Assembly: GCF_043757465.1 (NCBI RefSeq)
Contig: NZ_JAYVPL010000075.1
Coordinates: 1-64,000 of the forward strand
Direction of reading: 5' to 3'
Length of the DNA: 64,000 bases
DNA from: Armatimonas sp043757465
GTDB lineage: Bacteria; Armatimonadota; Armatimonadia; Armatimonadales; Armatimonadaceae
The position numbers and the translations under genes are program-made. Within the stretch, counting starts at the first letter, position 1; each line of letters opens with the position of its first letter. This document shows positions 9,582 to 21,791 of the stretch, piece after piece. The notes beneath the pieces are model-generated. The model did not search any database. It had not been told where the DNA came from and worked only from the letters and a program-made list of their open reading frames with translations.

Positions 9582-10775
9582 ATGAGATCACCCTACTTTA
9601 TCATCGGACTAGCGCTCGTGGGCGCTTTACCTGCTTGGGCACAGACGACGAACACCCCGACATCGGTAGGCCAAGTGATTCAAGACCCAATCACGGAGCC
9701 CATCCAGAAATACGACACGCTGCGTGTTCTGGTGATCGGTGAGCCTCTCTACACGGGAACCAGTGAGTTCAAGGTCAGTGCGGATGGTACCATCGAGCTG
9801 CCACGCATCGGGCAGGTACGTGTCGCGGGAAACTCAAACCTGAAGGCGGCGAGCTTTATCGAGCAGCGTCTCAAGAGCGGTAAGTTTCTTAAGGAGCCTC
9901 ATGCGCTGGTGACGATTATTGACCGTAAGCGCAAGGAAGTGAGCCTCAACGGAGCCGTGGGCATTCAAGGACGGCGAGTCCTACGTGAGGGAACCCGCCT
10001 CTCCGATGTGCTTGAGGAGGCGGGACTGGCGCAGCTCGCCGATCTGGAGAAAGTGGAAGTAACACGCGGTAAAGAAGTCCTCGCGATCAACTACAAGAAG
10101 TTCCGCAACGGTCTGGATAACTCAGAGACGGTTAATCCGTTTCTTGAGGACGGCGACCGTATCTTTATCCGATTGGGAGAGCCGACCGAAGGGACGGTGA
10201 AAGTGGTCGGTGAGGTGAAGGATCTCACCAAGCCACAGCTCTCTATCTCACAAGGGAGCACGTTCAGTCAGGTACTGAGCATGGTGGGGGGCATCACGGA
10301 CTACGGCGACCGCAAAGGTGTCTTTTTGATCCGGGGCACCCAGCGCATCCCCGTGCCCTACGATGAAATTGTCGGCGGTGCCACGGACAAAGACATCAAG
10401 CTCCTAGACAAGGACGAGATCCATATCCCACGGCTGGAGAAACCGAGCCAGTACACCGTGATGGGAGGGGTTCGCACTGCCGGCCCCGTGCCGCTTCAGG
10501 GAAAAGTCACCCTGATCCAGGCCTTCGCTAACGCCGGGCCGCTGGAGGGAGCCAAGCGCAAAGACATCCAGCTTTTCCGTAAGGGCACGGACGGGCTCTA
10601 TCCCAAGAAGCCTAAGAAACTCAGTATCGAGGATGGTATTGAGGCATCAACGGTGCTTCAAGACGGCGATGTGGTTATCATCCCCGATCCGTCGCGAGGC
10701 AATAAATTCGACTTCAATCAGGTACTCAGCACTCTGGGGAGCATGATCTGGATCAGCTCTCTACTGCGTCGCTAG
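9582..10775 (+). CDS. Polysaccharide biosynthesis/export protein with SLBB domains
   Basis: A 397-residue periplasmic or outer-membrane protein of the Wza/GumB type. It has a 20-residue signal peptide (MRSPYFIIGLALVGALPAWA) with no lipobox cysteine. A Poly_export domain spans about residues 43-120 (DTLRVLVIGEP, ADGTIELPRIGQVRVAG), followed by about three SLBB-type repeats (SLNGAVGIQGRRVLREG; VKVVGEVKDLTKPQLSISQG; YTVMGGVRTAGPVPLQGKV). It ends in a short hydrophobic stretch. The ribosome site TTGGAG precedes the ATG. No glycosyltransferase or tyrosine kinase is adjacent. Its 3' end overlaps the convergent CNNM-type gene by 23 bases. Confidence 0.9.
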   Translation: MRSPYFIIGLALVGALPAWAQTTNTPTSVGQVIQDPITEPIQKYDTLRVLVIGEPLYTGTSEFKVSADGTIELPRIGQVRVAGNSNLKAASFIEQRLKSGKFLKEPHALVTIIDRKRKEVSLNGAVGIQGRRVLREGTRLSDVLEEAGLAQLADLEKVEVTRGKEVLAINYKKFRNGLDNSETVNPFLEDGDRIFIRLGEPTEGTVKVVGEVKDLTKPQLSISQGSTFSQVLSMVGGITDYGDRKGVFLIRGTQRIPVPYDEIVGGATDKDIKLLDKDEIHIPRLEKPSQYTVMGGVRTAGPVPLQGKVTLIQAFANAGPLEGAKRKDIQLFRKGTDGLYPKKPKKLSIEDGIEASTVLQDGDVVIIPDPSRGNKFDFNQVLSTLGSMIWISSLLRR

Positions 10776-12087
10776 AGAACGCTGTCAGGCGGGTGGCGCG
10801 GATGGTCTTGATACGCCGCCCTTCCAGGACCTCTACCACAAACTCGACACCCTCGGTGAGCACGCGCTCGCCGACGGCGGCTTCGTGGCCGAGCATTCCA
10901 AAGACGTAGCCGCCGACGGTGGTGTAGTCCTCGTGCTCTAAGCGGGTGCCCAGGCGCTCGTTGATATCATCCAGGCTCAGGCGGCTGTCGAGCAGGGTGA
11001 CGGTGGGGGAGATCACTTTTATCTCCGGCTCGTCTACATCGTACTCGTCCTTGATCTCCCCGACAATCTCCTCTAAGAGATCCTCCAGCGTGACGATTCC
11101 CGCCGTGCCCGCGTACTCATCCTGGACTATCGCGAGCTGCTGATGCGAGTGGCGCATGGTCTCCAGCAGATCGGCCACCCGGCGACTCTCCGGCACAAAG
11201 ATCGGGGCGCGCACGAGCTTACCAAGATGGGGCGGGCGCTCTTCCGCCGTGAGGAGCCGCAGCAGATCCTTGGCGTGGAGCACACCGATGACGTTATCTA
11301 TGCTGCCAGCATAGACAGGGATGCGCGAGTGGCCCGATGTCAGAATCAGCTCCACGACTTTCTCCAGCGGGGCGTTCACTGGCACGGCGGCCATGTCTAC
11401 TCGAGGCGTCATGACGGCGCGAATCTCTGTCTCGGAGATCTCGATGATGTTCTTGATAATCTCCTCCTCGCCTTCGTCAATGCCACCGCCCTTGCCCTGG
11501 TCGTCCACGAATTTCTCAAACTCACCCCGCGTCATCATAGGCGCTTCGAAGCGCGCCTGCGGGGCAATGGTACGTGCCAGCCCTAAAATCAGTGCGGAGA
11601 ACGGGGTGAAAAGAGCGGTGCAGCCGCGCACCAGAGGCGCAAGGCGTGTAGCCCAGTGGTCGGGAGCCTGCAAGGCCAGGGACTTGGGGAGCATACCGCC
11701 CAGCGCCATTGCCAGCACTGCCACCGGGATCGTGATAATAACCGGGGCAATGATACTGGAGTAGTCGTTGTTATTGTCGTGGATGAGGCGCTGAATCTTG
11801 GGGACGAGCGCCTGCGAGAGCACCGTCGCGGCGACGGCGGCAGCGGTGAAGCCACTGAGTGTCACGCCCACCTGGGTTGTGGCAATCATCCGGGGTTGGT
11901 CTTCCAGGAGCACCTGGACAGCCTTCGCCCCACGGCGGCCTTCTTCGACAATCTGCTCCACACGGGTAGAGCGCAGCGCGAGGAGCGCGGCCTCCGCCAT
12001 GGCAAAGGCACCCATGAGCAGAATCAGAAGCAGCACCAGTACACTACTGGCTACGATAATCGTCGGGGAGATACTAGCAGGGTCCAT
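10753..12087 (-). CDS. CNNM/CBS-pair transporter-associated protein (hemolysin C-like)
   Basis: A 444-residue inner-membrane protein. Four hydrophobic segments lie in the first 190 residues (DUF21/CNNM domain, with AEAALLALRSTRVEQ), followed by the cytoplasmic CBS pair at about residues 205-330 (VMTPRVDMAAVPV; IPVYAGSIDNVIGVLH; LAIVQDEYAGTAGIVTLEDLLEEIVGEI) and a CorC_HlyC domain at the end. Proteins of this family are linked to magnesium, cobalt or sodium-coupled divalent metal export; the ligand here is not evident. It lies three bases in front of nothing else on this strand but follows the DgkA-PAP2 gene by three bases, so they are probably one transcript. Confidence 0.92.
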   Translation of the reverse strand: MDPASISPTIIVASSVLVLLLILLMGAFAMAEAALLALRSTRVEQIVEEGRRGAKAVQVLLEDQPRMIATTQVGVTLSGFTAAAVAATVLSQALVPKIQRLIHDNNNDYSSIIAPVIITIPVAVLAMALGGMLPKSLALQAPDHWATRLAPLVRGCTALFTPFSALILGLARTIAPQARFEAPMMTRGEFEKFVDDQGKGGGIDEGEEEIIKNIIEISETEIRAVMTPRVDMAAVPVNAPLEKVVELILTSGHSRIPVYAGSIDNVIGVLHAKDLLRLLTAEERPPHLGKLVRAPIFVPESRRVADLLETMRHSHQQLAIVQDEYAGTAGIVTLEDLLEEIVGEIKDEYDVDEPEIKVISPTVTLLDSRLSLDDINERLGTRLEHEDYTTVGGYVFGMLGHEAAVGERVLTEGVEFVVEVLEGRRIKTIRATRLTAFSSDAVES

Positions 12088-12090
12088 AGA

Positions 12091-12864
12091 TTATTTGGGG
12101 AGAGGGGATGCCGCCGGACGGGGAAACCACGAGGTAGGCAGGTGGTATCCAAGCCAGGGCGGAACCTTGAGCACGAGAGCCGCTAGAGTTAGTGCGATAA
12201 CAGCACCGGCAGCCACTTCGCGCAGCGTATGCACTTTCGTCTCGACCCGAGACTGGGCAACCAGCGCTGCCAGCCCTAGAGAGAGCACGACAACCGCAGG
12301 CTGTGGAACGAGAAACAAGATAATACCAGCCAGGTAGAACGCGATGGCGGAGTGGCCGGAGATCACGCCTCCTTGCAGCAAAGAGCCTTTTTTCCCCGCG
12401 ATCTTGCCCACCAACACGAGTAGCAAAAGAAGCACAAAGGCCCCCGCAAACACCGGAACCGTGGGGGGCTGGATCAGGCGTAGAGGAAGGCTTTCAAGAC
12501 GAACTGCTCCCCAGAAAACGACAGCACCCACCAGAGCTGCCGTGACAGCGGAGATAAGAACAGCACCTGCCGCAATATCTTTCACGAACTTCGCTGCCGG
12601 GTGGTAGCTCTGGGTAATCATGTCCACCGTGCCCTCGATGGCGGTATTGAACAGCTCCGTGATGAGCACCAAAGCCGCACAGAAAACAAGTGCCAGCATC
12701 TCGACTCGGGGGAGGCGCAGGATGATTCCAGCCAGAAACACCAGCGAGAACGCAATCGTATGAAAGCGCATGTTCCGCTGGGTGCGGAAAGCGTGGGCGA
12801 TTCCCTCGACTGCATGTCGAAAAGAAACGACGGGATTTTTAGCGCGCCAGGAAGAGTGGCTCAT
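12091..12864 (-). CDS. Fusion of diacylglycerol/undecaprenol kinase and PAP2 phosphatase
   Basis: A 257-residue membrane protein with two domains. Residues 1-115 match prokaryotic DgkA (FRHAVEGIAHAFRTQRN; the catalytic ELFNTAIEGTVD), which phosphorylates diacylglycerol or undecaprenol. Residues about 120-240 match a PAP2 phosphatase: SGHSAIAFY near residue 165 and SRVETKVHTLREV near residue 205. In the last motif the usual H-x3-D is H-x3-E. Kinase and phosphatase in one chain suggest control of the undecaprenyl phosphate pool for wall or capsule synthesis. A TACAAT box lies 12 bases before the ATG. Fusions of this kind are known from other phyla. Confidence 0.9.
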   Translation of the reverse strand: MSHSSWRAKNPVVSFRHAVEGIAHAFRTQRNMRFHTIAFSLVFLAGIILRLPRVEMLALVFCAALVLITELFNTAIEGTVDMITQSYHPAAKFVKDIAAGAVLISAVTAALVGAVVFWGAVRLESLPLRLIQPPTVPVFAGAFVLLLLLVLVGKIAGKKGSLLQGGVISGHSAIAFYLAGIILFLVPQPAVVVLSLGLAALVAQSRVETKVHTLREVAAGAVIALTLAALVLKVPPWLGYHLPTSWFPRPAASPLPK

Positions 12865-12964
12865 TGTCTGGCTTGTATTGTAGCCTATCTAAGCGTTCTG
12901 GTCGAGGCATCTGTGGTGCTATTTGCAGATTTGTGTGCACACCGATGCGGTACCATGAACTGTT

Positions 12965-15102
12965 ATGCCGATCTCCCGCTACTTTATTGCCGCTATGGAC
13001 TGCCCTACGGAGGAGCAGCTTATCCGAAACCGCCTCAGGAGTGTTGGTGGTATTGAGGAACTTCAGTTTGATCTCATTGAGCGGATTCTGACAGTGAGGC
13101 AAGCTGATGAGAGCACGGCACAGACCGAGAGTGCGCTTGCGGAGCTGGGGATGCACGCCCGTCCTCTGACGGCGGAGAATGCGGGGACTGTCCATGTCGC
13201 TCCGGTGCTGCCGCGCCAAAAGATCGTGCGGCTCGCGCTGGCGGGAGCGCTCGCCGCGAGTGCAGAGGCGGGTGCATGGATGATCGAGAGCCGGACGGGT
13301 CACCATGCCGATGATGCTCTCGCGGTGATCATGCTTGCGGTGGCATCGCTGCTGCTCTCCGGCGGAGAGACGGCGCGGAAGGCCTGGATGGCGCTCCGCA
13401 CACGAACACTCAATATTAACTTTCTGATGGGCCTGGCGATCGTCGGAGCGATCGCGATTCAGCAGTGGCCCGAGGCGGCGATGGCATCGTTTCTGTTCAC
13501 GGTCGCGGAAGTGATTGAGGGGCTTTCCCTGGAGCGGGCCCGAAAAGCCGTACAGGGATTGATGGAGGCGACACCTGAGACCGTCGAGGTGCTCTCAGAG
13601 TGCGGGAGCTTCCACGAGAGCAAGCTGGCGCTGGTTGCCGTAGGCGATAGGGTGCGGGTTCGGCCCGGGCAGACCATTCCCCTAGATGGCACCGTCACTG
13701 AGGGAATCTCCACGGTCAATCAGGCGGCGATCACGGGCGAGAGTCTGCCGATAGAGAAAATTGTGGGGGATGCAGTCTTTGCAGGAACCCATAATACAAC
13801 CGGGACTTTTGTCTTTCTTGTCAGTGCGGCACGGGGCGACACCACGATGGATCGGATTGTCGCCACGGTGAAAGAGGCGCAGCAGCAGCGGGCACCCACG
13901 CAGCGCTTTATTGATAAATTCGCCAAGATCTACACGCCAACTGTGGTAGTGCTGGCGCTTCTCTATGCCGTTTTGCCGCCGCTCTTTTGGGGAGCAAGCT
14001 GGCCCGGGCAGCTTCACAGTGCGCTCGTGATGCTGGTAATTGCCTGCCCCTGTGCGCTGGTGATCTCGACCCCCGTTACCATTGTGAGCGGCCTGACGGC
14101 GGCGGCGCGGCTGGGCCTGCTGGTGCGAGGAGGAGCTTTTCTGGAAGAGGGCCGTCGGCTCAAGGTGATTGCCTTTGACAAGACGGGGACCCTCACCGAG
14201 GGGCGGCCCGCGGTGACGGATATTCTGCCGCTGACCGACCGTGCGCCCTCCGAGCTGCTTCACCTCGCGGCGAGCCTGGATGCGGCGTCGGAGCACCCCG
14301 TGGCCGCCGCGATTGTGACGCACTGTGCGCAGAGCCACGCGTGTCAGCACCTGCCCGTGGAGGCCTTTGAAGCCGTGATCGGACGGGGCGTGGCGGGGAC
14401 ACTGGAGGGGCGACGGCACTATGTCGGCAACCATCGGCTGACTGAGGAGAACCAGGTCTGTGGCCCCCATGTTGAGGCGCTTCTGGCGCGGCTGGAGTCT
14501 GAGGGCAAGACCACGGTCGTGCTCACCGATGCTCAGCAGGCGCTCGCCGTGATCGGGGTGGCAGATACCGTGCGCACGACGGCGGCGGAGGCCGTCGCTC
14601 AGCTCAAGGCGCTCGGAGTGCAGACCGTTATTCTGACAGGCGATGGGAAAGCGGCGGCAGCACAGATCGCGCGGCAAACCGGCATCACCGATGTGCGTGC
14701 GGAGCTTCTGCCGGAAGATAAGCTAGCTGCGGTGAGTGCGCTGGCGCAGCAGTACGGCAGTGTGGGCATGGTGGGTGATGGAATCAACGACGGTCCGGCG
14801 CTGGCGCGTGCCCAAGTGGGGTTTGCCATGGGGTGCACGGGTACGGGAGTCGCGCTGGAGATTGCGGATGTGGCACTGCTTCGGGAAGATCTGCGCCTGA
14901 TCCCTGCGTTTATCCAGCTCTCCCGGGCCGTGGCCTCGACGCTAACCCAGAACATCACGGTGGCACTGGGGCTCAAGCTGGTCTTCTTGATTCTGGCGCT
15001 ACTGGGCAAGACAACGCTCTGGATGGCCGTCTTCGCGGATGTGGGAGGGAGCCTGCTCGTCACGCTCAATGGTCTGCGTATCCTGCGCCTCTCTCGTAGG
15101 TT

Positions 15103-15106
<4 letters not shown>
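12965..15106 (+). CDS. Heavy-metal P1B-type ATPase (Zn/Cd/Pb/Co exporter)
   Basis: A 713-residue metal-exporting ATPase. The N-terminal metal-binding domain carries the single-cysteine form AMDCPTEEQLIR near residue 10 found in ZntA/CadA relatives. Transmembrane segments surround the ion-binding motif CPC in IACPCALVIS near residue 361; the phosphorylated aspartate is Asp405 in DKTGTLTEG; the nucleotide domain has the HP motif in SEHPVAAAI and the hinge MVGDGINDGPALA. Together with the CPCALVIS form these point to Zn2+/Cd2+/Pb2+ rather than Cu+. A TACCAT box is eight bases before the ATG with no clear ribosome site. It overlaps the convergent SNF2 gene by four bases. No ArsR/MerR regulator is adjacent. 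Confidence 0.93.
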
Positions 15107-18294
<3,188 letters not shown>

Positions 18295-18303
18295 GCAACG
18301 TGC

Positions 18304-18309
18304 ATTATA
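18304..18309 (-). promoter_or_regulatory. -10 box of the SNF2 gene
   Basis: TATAAT on the minus strand ends nine bases before the ATG at 18294. No Shine-Dalgarno sequence fits in between, so the transcript would start about two bases before the start codon. The -35 region is weak. Confidence 0.5.
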
Positions 18310-18322
18310 TCAGAAGTCTGTC

Positions 18323-19021
18323 TTAGAAATATGTCCGTGCCATCTTTTGCCACCACGGCCAGTCATGGCCGGTGCCCTCGCCCCAGACATCAAGACGGTG
18401 GGGAATCGAGCGGCGGCTGAGCACCTCCGAAAGACGCTCATTGTCACGACGGCAGATATCAAGTTCCCCAGTTGCCAGGATCAGAGTGAGCTGCTTGTAG
18501 CGCTCCCAGTACCAGCCGTCGTCGTCTTGGGGTAGGTACATGAGCGGCTGGTGGAAGTAGAAATCCTCACCCTGATAGTCGCCCAGAAAGCTAGTGAGAT
18601 CGTAAGCACCGCCCATACTCACGCAGTGGCTTACTGTATCCGGGTGGCGCAGAGCAAAGTTGACGGCGTGGTAGCCCCCGAACGAACAGCCGGTCACGGC
18701 GATCTTGCCATCGCCCATCAAGGGCAACACTTCCTGGAGCAGATACGCCTCGTACTCATTGTGCCGCTGAATCTTATCCCAGGGCGCGGCTTGCTTGTTG
18801 TACCAGCTCTCCGCATCCACGCTGTCCACACAGTAGAGGTGCAAGTGGCCCGCCTCAATTTTTGCTGCGAGCGCGTTTATCATGCCCCGGTCCTCGTACT
18901 CGTAGTACTTGCCAAGCGATGTGGGAAAGACCAGCACGGGCATCCCGGCGTGGCCGAACTCCAGCAGCTCCATGCTTCGATTCAGGCGTGGGCTATGCCA
19001 GCTATGAAAAACTCGGTTCAT
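18323..19021 (-). CDS. Alpha/beta-hydrolase esterase of the esterase D type
   Basis: A 232-residue cytoplasmic hydrolase. The nucleophile elbow is GCSFGGYHA near residue 112, the acid is likely the aspartate of ATGELDICR near residue 188, and the histidine that of GTGHDWPWW near residue 221. The phrase LVFPTSLGKYYEYEDRGMI is characteristic of small bacterial proteins annotated as putative esterases related to esterase D and feruloyl esterases. Substrate unknown. It follows the ATP-grasp gene directly (stop and start touch), so the two are probably one operon and may act on the same product. Confidence 0.85.
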   Translation of the reverse strand: MNRVFHSWHSPRLNRSMELLEFGHAGMPVLVFPTSLGKYYEYEDRGMINALAAKIEAGHLHLYCVDSVDAESWYNKQAAPWDKIQRHNEYEAYLLQEVLPLMGDGKIAVTGCSFGGYHAVNFALRHPDTVSHCVSMGGAYDLTSFLGDYQGEDFYFHQPLMYLPQDDDGWYWERYKQLTLILATGELDICRRDNERLSEVLSRRSIPHRLDVWGEGTGHDWPWWQKMARTYF

Positions 19022-20221
19022 CTAGTCCGTTGCTTTCTCTTTGGGGGGCAATCTGTGGAAGAAATCAGCATAAAAACGCTCCGTGTAGCTTTCGAGAAGC
19101 TCTGTGACGCGCTCATAGTGCTCCGAGGCGACGATCACCCCAGCGTGGTTTTTCTTCTTCATGCGCCACCAGACCTCCGGGTCGCTGTAGGTACTTAAAT
19201 CGGGAGTCTCTTGCTTTGCGAGCGATACGAGCAGGCCCGCATAGCGCTTGTGCAGCGGCGCGGGGGAGTAGCTCTCACGCACCTCAAGTTTTGCCCACTC
19301 TGCCCAGAGGTTCAGCCCCGAGGCCGCCTCGATCATGTCAGCAATATGAGCCCCACCGACCCGGGCGCTTGTCTCCAGAAAATAGAACTTGCCGTCGGCA
19401 GCGCTCTGGATGTACTCCGTGTGAGAGACCCCACGCACGAGCCCCAGAGTTTTAAGCACCGTCGCGTTCAGTTTCTTGAGAGCTTTCTCCTCGGCTGAGC
19501 CATAGACCACGTTCTGTGTACAGAATACGCGCCCCTCATGGCTGACTTCCAGCGGCGGGCGGGCGTAGCGGCTTACCAGCGCCCACAAAACTTTCTTATC
19601 GTCAACTATGGAATCCACATGCCAGATCGTGCCGGGGAGAAACTCTTCGAGCAAGTAATGCGATTGCCTGTCGCCTAAGACTTCCAGAAGAGGCCAGAGC
19701 GTATCGGCGCTCTCGATTTTCTTAATCCCAATCGCTCCGGCCTGTGAGCGGGGCTTGAGGACGTACGGGGGGGGGACTTCGGCCATAAAGGCGCGGATCG
19801 TGTCGTAGTTCAGGATGCCCACAAAGCGCGGGATCGGCAGGCCACCGTCGAGAGCCTTGGAGCGCATGGCCAGCTTATCGCGGAAGTAGCGCGCTGTTGT
19901 GTCGCCCATCCCCCCAATACGCAGGTGCTCTCGTAGAAGCGCGGCTTTCTCCACATCGAAGTCATCCAGTGGGACGATCTTATCAATCTTGACAGTGCGG
20001 GCCAGATAGCTCACGGCGTGAAGCATATCGGCCAGAACCCACTCTTTCTCCACATCGGGCATGAAGTAGATATTGTCAAGAGATTCACGCGGCCAGTCCG
20101 CGTCCTGGAGGCTCTGGGAAGTCAGGAGGAGGGTGTTGCAGCCCTCCGCCTTGCACTGCCGCAGAAATGCTTGGCCTTTTTCAAAGCTTGCAATCGCAAG
20201 AACTGTTTTCATCTGCGGCAT
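19022..20221 (-). CDS. ATP-grasp domain ligase-like protein
   Basis: A 399-residue ATP-grasp protein (alternative start 20212, MKTVLAIASF). The start at 20221 is favoured because AGGT lies four bases before it; a longer frame would begin inside the terminator hairpin of the upstream ribosomal gene. Residues 1-100 form the pre-ATP-grasp domain, about 105-310 the ATP-grasp fold (PYVLKPRSQAGAIGIKKI for ATP binding; HYLLEEFLPGTIWHVDSIV; FYFLETSARVGGAHIADMIE for metal ligands). Such enzymes join a carboxylate to an amine or thiol through an acyl phosphate. The substrate is unknown; the neighbour is an esterase. Confidence 0.85.
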   Translation of the reverse strand: MPQMKTVLAIASFEKGQAFLRQCKAEGCNTLLLTSQSLQDADWPRESLDNIYFMPDVEKEWVLADMLHAVSYLARTVKIDKIVPLDDFDVEKAALLREHLRIGGMGDTTARYFRDKLAMRSKALDGGLPIPRFVGILNYDTIRAFMAEVPPPYVLKPRSQAGAIGIKKIESADTLWPLLEVLGDRQSHYLLEEFLPGTIWHVDSIVDDKKVLWALVSRYARPPLEVSHEGRVFCTQNVVYGSAEEKALKKLNATVLKTLGLVRGVSHTEYIQSAADGKFYFLETSARVGGAHIADMIEAASGLNLWAEWAKLEVRESYSPAPLHKRYAGLLVSLAKQETPDLSTYSDPEVWWRMKKKNHAGVIVASEHYERVTELLESYTERFYADFFHRLPPKEKATD

Positions 20222-20230
20222 TTTACCTGA

Positions 20231-20263
20231 AAAAAAACAGCCCCCGCCGAGGCGGAGGCTGTT
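20231..20263 (-). terminator. Rho-independent terminator after rpmG-rpmB
   Basis: Read on the minus strand, a 13-bp stem (arms 20251-20263 and 20236-20248, one G-U pair) is followed by a run of eight T. It lies about 30 bases after the L28 stop codon and before the ATP-grasp start. Confidence 0.9.
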
Positions 20264-20291
20264 TGTCAAACGGGAAAGTTACGGACGCGCA

Positions 20292-20540
20292 CTAGGCACC
20301 CTTAGGGAGGGGAGCCTGGCCAGCCAGGATCGCCTTGAACTTGCGGCTGGTGAGCATGCGCGCTGCTATTTTGATCTTCTTGGTGCCGCCGCCGGGAATC
20401 GGGACGGAGACCGTCTGAAGGTTGACGCCAAAGACACGGCAGGTCTTGGGGGCGCGGTGTGCCCACTGACCAGAGTGCGCGTGTCGTGTGTTGCGACCCG
20501 CTTGCTGCTTGCGGCCGCTGATTGCGCAGACTTTTGCCAT
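20292..20540 (-). CDS. rpmB: 50S ribosomal protein L28
   Basis: An 82-residue basic protein of the large ribosomal subunit. It begins MAKVCAISGRKQQAGRNTRH and has SHAN-like HAHSGQWAHRAPKT, then VFGVNLQTV and RMLTSRKFK, the L28 pattern. The usual paired cysteines of the zinc-binding form are reduced to Cys5 and one internal cysteine, so this is probably the zinc-free form. Its ATG shares a base with the stop of rpmG (TAATG), showing coupled translation. A strong terminator follows. Confidence 0.93.
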   Translation of the reverse strand: MAKVCAISGRKQQAGRNTRHAHSGQWAHRAPKTCRVFGVNLQTVSVPIPGGGTKKIKIAARMLTSRKFKAILAGQAPLPKGA

Positions 20541-20707
20541 TACTTGGTCTCCTTGAAGGTGACATGCTTGCGCAGGACGGGATCATACTTTTTCAGTTCG
20601 ATCCGGCTGGGGTCGTTGCGCTTGTTTTTAATTGTCGTGTAGGTTGCACCACTCTCCGAAGATCGGAGGTGAATGATGATGCGGTTTTCTGAACTTTTCT
20701 TTGCCAT
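20540..20707 (-). CDS. rpmG: 50S ribosomal protein L33
   Basis: A 55-residue protein of the large subunit. The start at 20707 gives MAKKSSENRIIIHLRSSESG, followed by TTIKNKRNDPSRIELKKYDP and KHVTFKETK, the full L33 sequence; the frame continues upstream without homology. None of the zinc-ligand CxxC pairs is present, so this is the zinc-independent form. It pairs with rpmB in the order L33-L28, common in bacteria. Confidence 0.95.
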   Translation of the reverse strand: MAKKSSENRIIIHLRSSESGATYTTIKNKRNDPSRIELKKYDPVLRKHVTFKETK

Positions 20708-20742
20708 GGGAATACGATATGCTCCTGGAATGCCAAGGGAGA

Positions 20743-20771
20743 AGTATACCGGGTCAAACTTGATTTCGCAA
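20743..20771 (-). promoter_or_regulatory. Promoter of rpmG-rpmB
   Basis: Minus strand TTGCGA (20766-20771) and TATACT (20743-20748) are separated by 17 bases. Transcription would begin near 20736, about 30 bases before the rpmG ATG. Confidence 0.6.
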
Positions 20772-20801
20772 GGGCAGGTCTGCTTTAATGCGCAACAACA
20801 C

Positions 20802-21779
20802 ATGAAAAAAGACATGGGAAATCGTTTCTGTACGCGTTTTGGATTGACGGTGCCCGTGGTACAAGCGCCGATCGGGAGCGCCTCCTGCCCTGAGCTTGTG
20901 GCAGCGGTGAGCAACGCGGGAGGGCTGGGGATACTCTCCGGAACGTGGCGCGAGCCCGAGGTGCTACGGGGCTTGATTCGTCAGACACAGGCGCAGACCA
21001 CGCGGCCTTTCGGAGTAAATCTGGTGCTGGCATGGGACATGACAGAGCGCTTGGAGCTTTGCTTGGAAGAGGGGGTCCGCCTGCTCTCGTTCTTCTGGGG
21101 TGATCCGGCAGCGTATATTCAGGCCGTCCATGCGGCAGGTGCGAGTGTCTTTCATACCGTGGGTAGCGCCGATGAGGCACGGAAAGCGGCAGACTCTGGT
21201 GTTGATGTGATTGTTGCTCAGGGCTGGGAGTCCGGCGGGCATGTCTGGGGACAGGTAACCACCATGGCGCTCGTGCCCCGCGTCGTGGATGCCGTACCTC
21301 AGCTACCCGTGCTGGCTGCAGGAGGAATCGCGGATGGGCGTGGGATCGCGGCGGTTCTGGCACTGGGAGCGGAGGCGGCTTGGATGGGGACACGTTTTTT
21401 ACTGACCCATGAGGCACGGGTGCACCCACACTACCAGCAGCGCCTGCTACAGGCTACCGAGGCGGACACGCTCTACACGGAGCGTTTCTCCGGCGGCTGG
21501 CCGCAGTCCCCACACCGGGTGCTTAACCGCCCCCAGGACTGGGATCAGGCTGAGGATGTCATCGCCCACTACGACGATGGCGAGGCCATTGGTAAGCTCT
21601 CGTCGAACCTGCCCGCTCCCGACGTGACGGGCAATATTGACGCGATGTGTCTCTACGCGGGGCAAAGCGTGGGGCTGGCCCAGGAGGTTCTGTCCGCAGC
21701 ACAGCTTGTCGCTCAGCTCGGGGAGGAGACTGATCAGGCCGTCCGCAACCTTTGGAATCGTCAGGGTACAATGGGCTAA
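20802..21779 (+). CDS. Nitronate monooxygenase family protein (FMN-dependent)
   Basis: A 325-residue TIM-barrel flavoprotein of the nitronate monooxygenase/2-nitropropane dioxygenase family. It has the N-terminal QAPIGSASCPELVAAVSNAGGLG, the FMN phosphate loop VLAAGGIADGRGIAAVL and GAEAAWMGTRFL, and the QGWESGGHVWG motif whose QGxExGGH pattern carries the active-site histidine. Family members oxidise alkyl nitronates such as propionate 3-nitronate. The start at 20802 is chosen from the family N-terminus; the ATG at 20814 is possible. Upstream TTGATT and TTTAAT boxes (20760-20789) would give a leader of only about six bases. Confidence 0.88.
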   Translation: MKKDMGNRFCTRFGLTVPVVQAPIGSASCPELVAAVSNAGGLGILSGTWREPEVLRGLIRQTQAQTTRPFGVNLVLAWDMTERLELCLEEGVRLLSFFWGDPAAYIQAVHAAGASVFHTVGSADEARKAADSGVDVIVAQGWESGGHVWGQVTTMALVPRVVDAVPQLPVLAAGGIADGRGIAAVLALGAEAAWMGTRFLLTHEARVHPHYQQRLLQATEADTLYTERFSGGWPQSPHRVLNRPQDWDQAEDVIAHYDDGEAIGKLSSNLPAPDVTGNIDAMCLYAGQSVGLAQEVLSAAQLVAQLGEETDQAVRNLWNRQGTMG

Positions 21780-21791
21780 GGAGAAATGATA

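Noticed and set aside
13682..14677. Long minus-strand frame opposite the metal ATPase (331 codons)
   Set aside because: Antisense to the conserved DKTGT and GDGIND region of the ATPase; composition is not protein-like.
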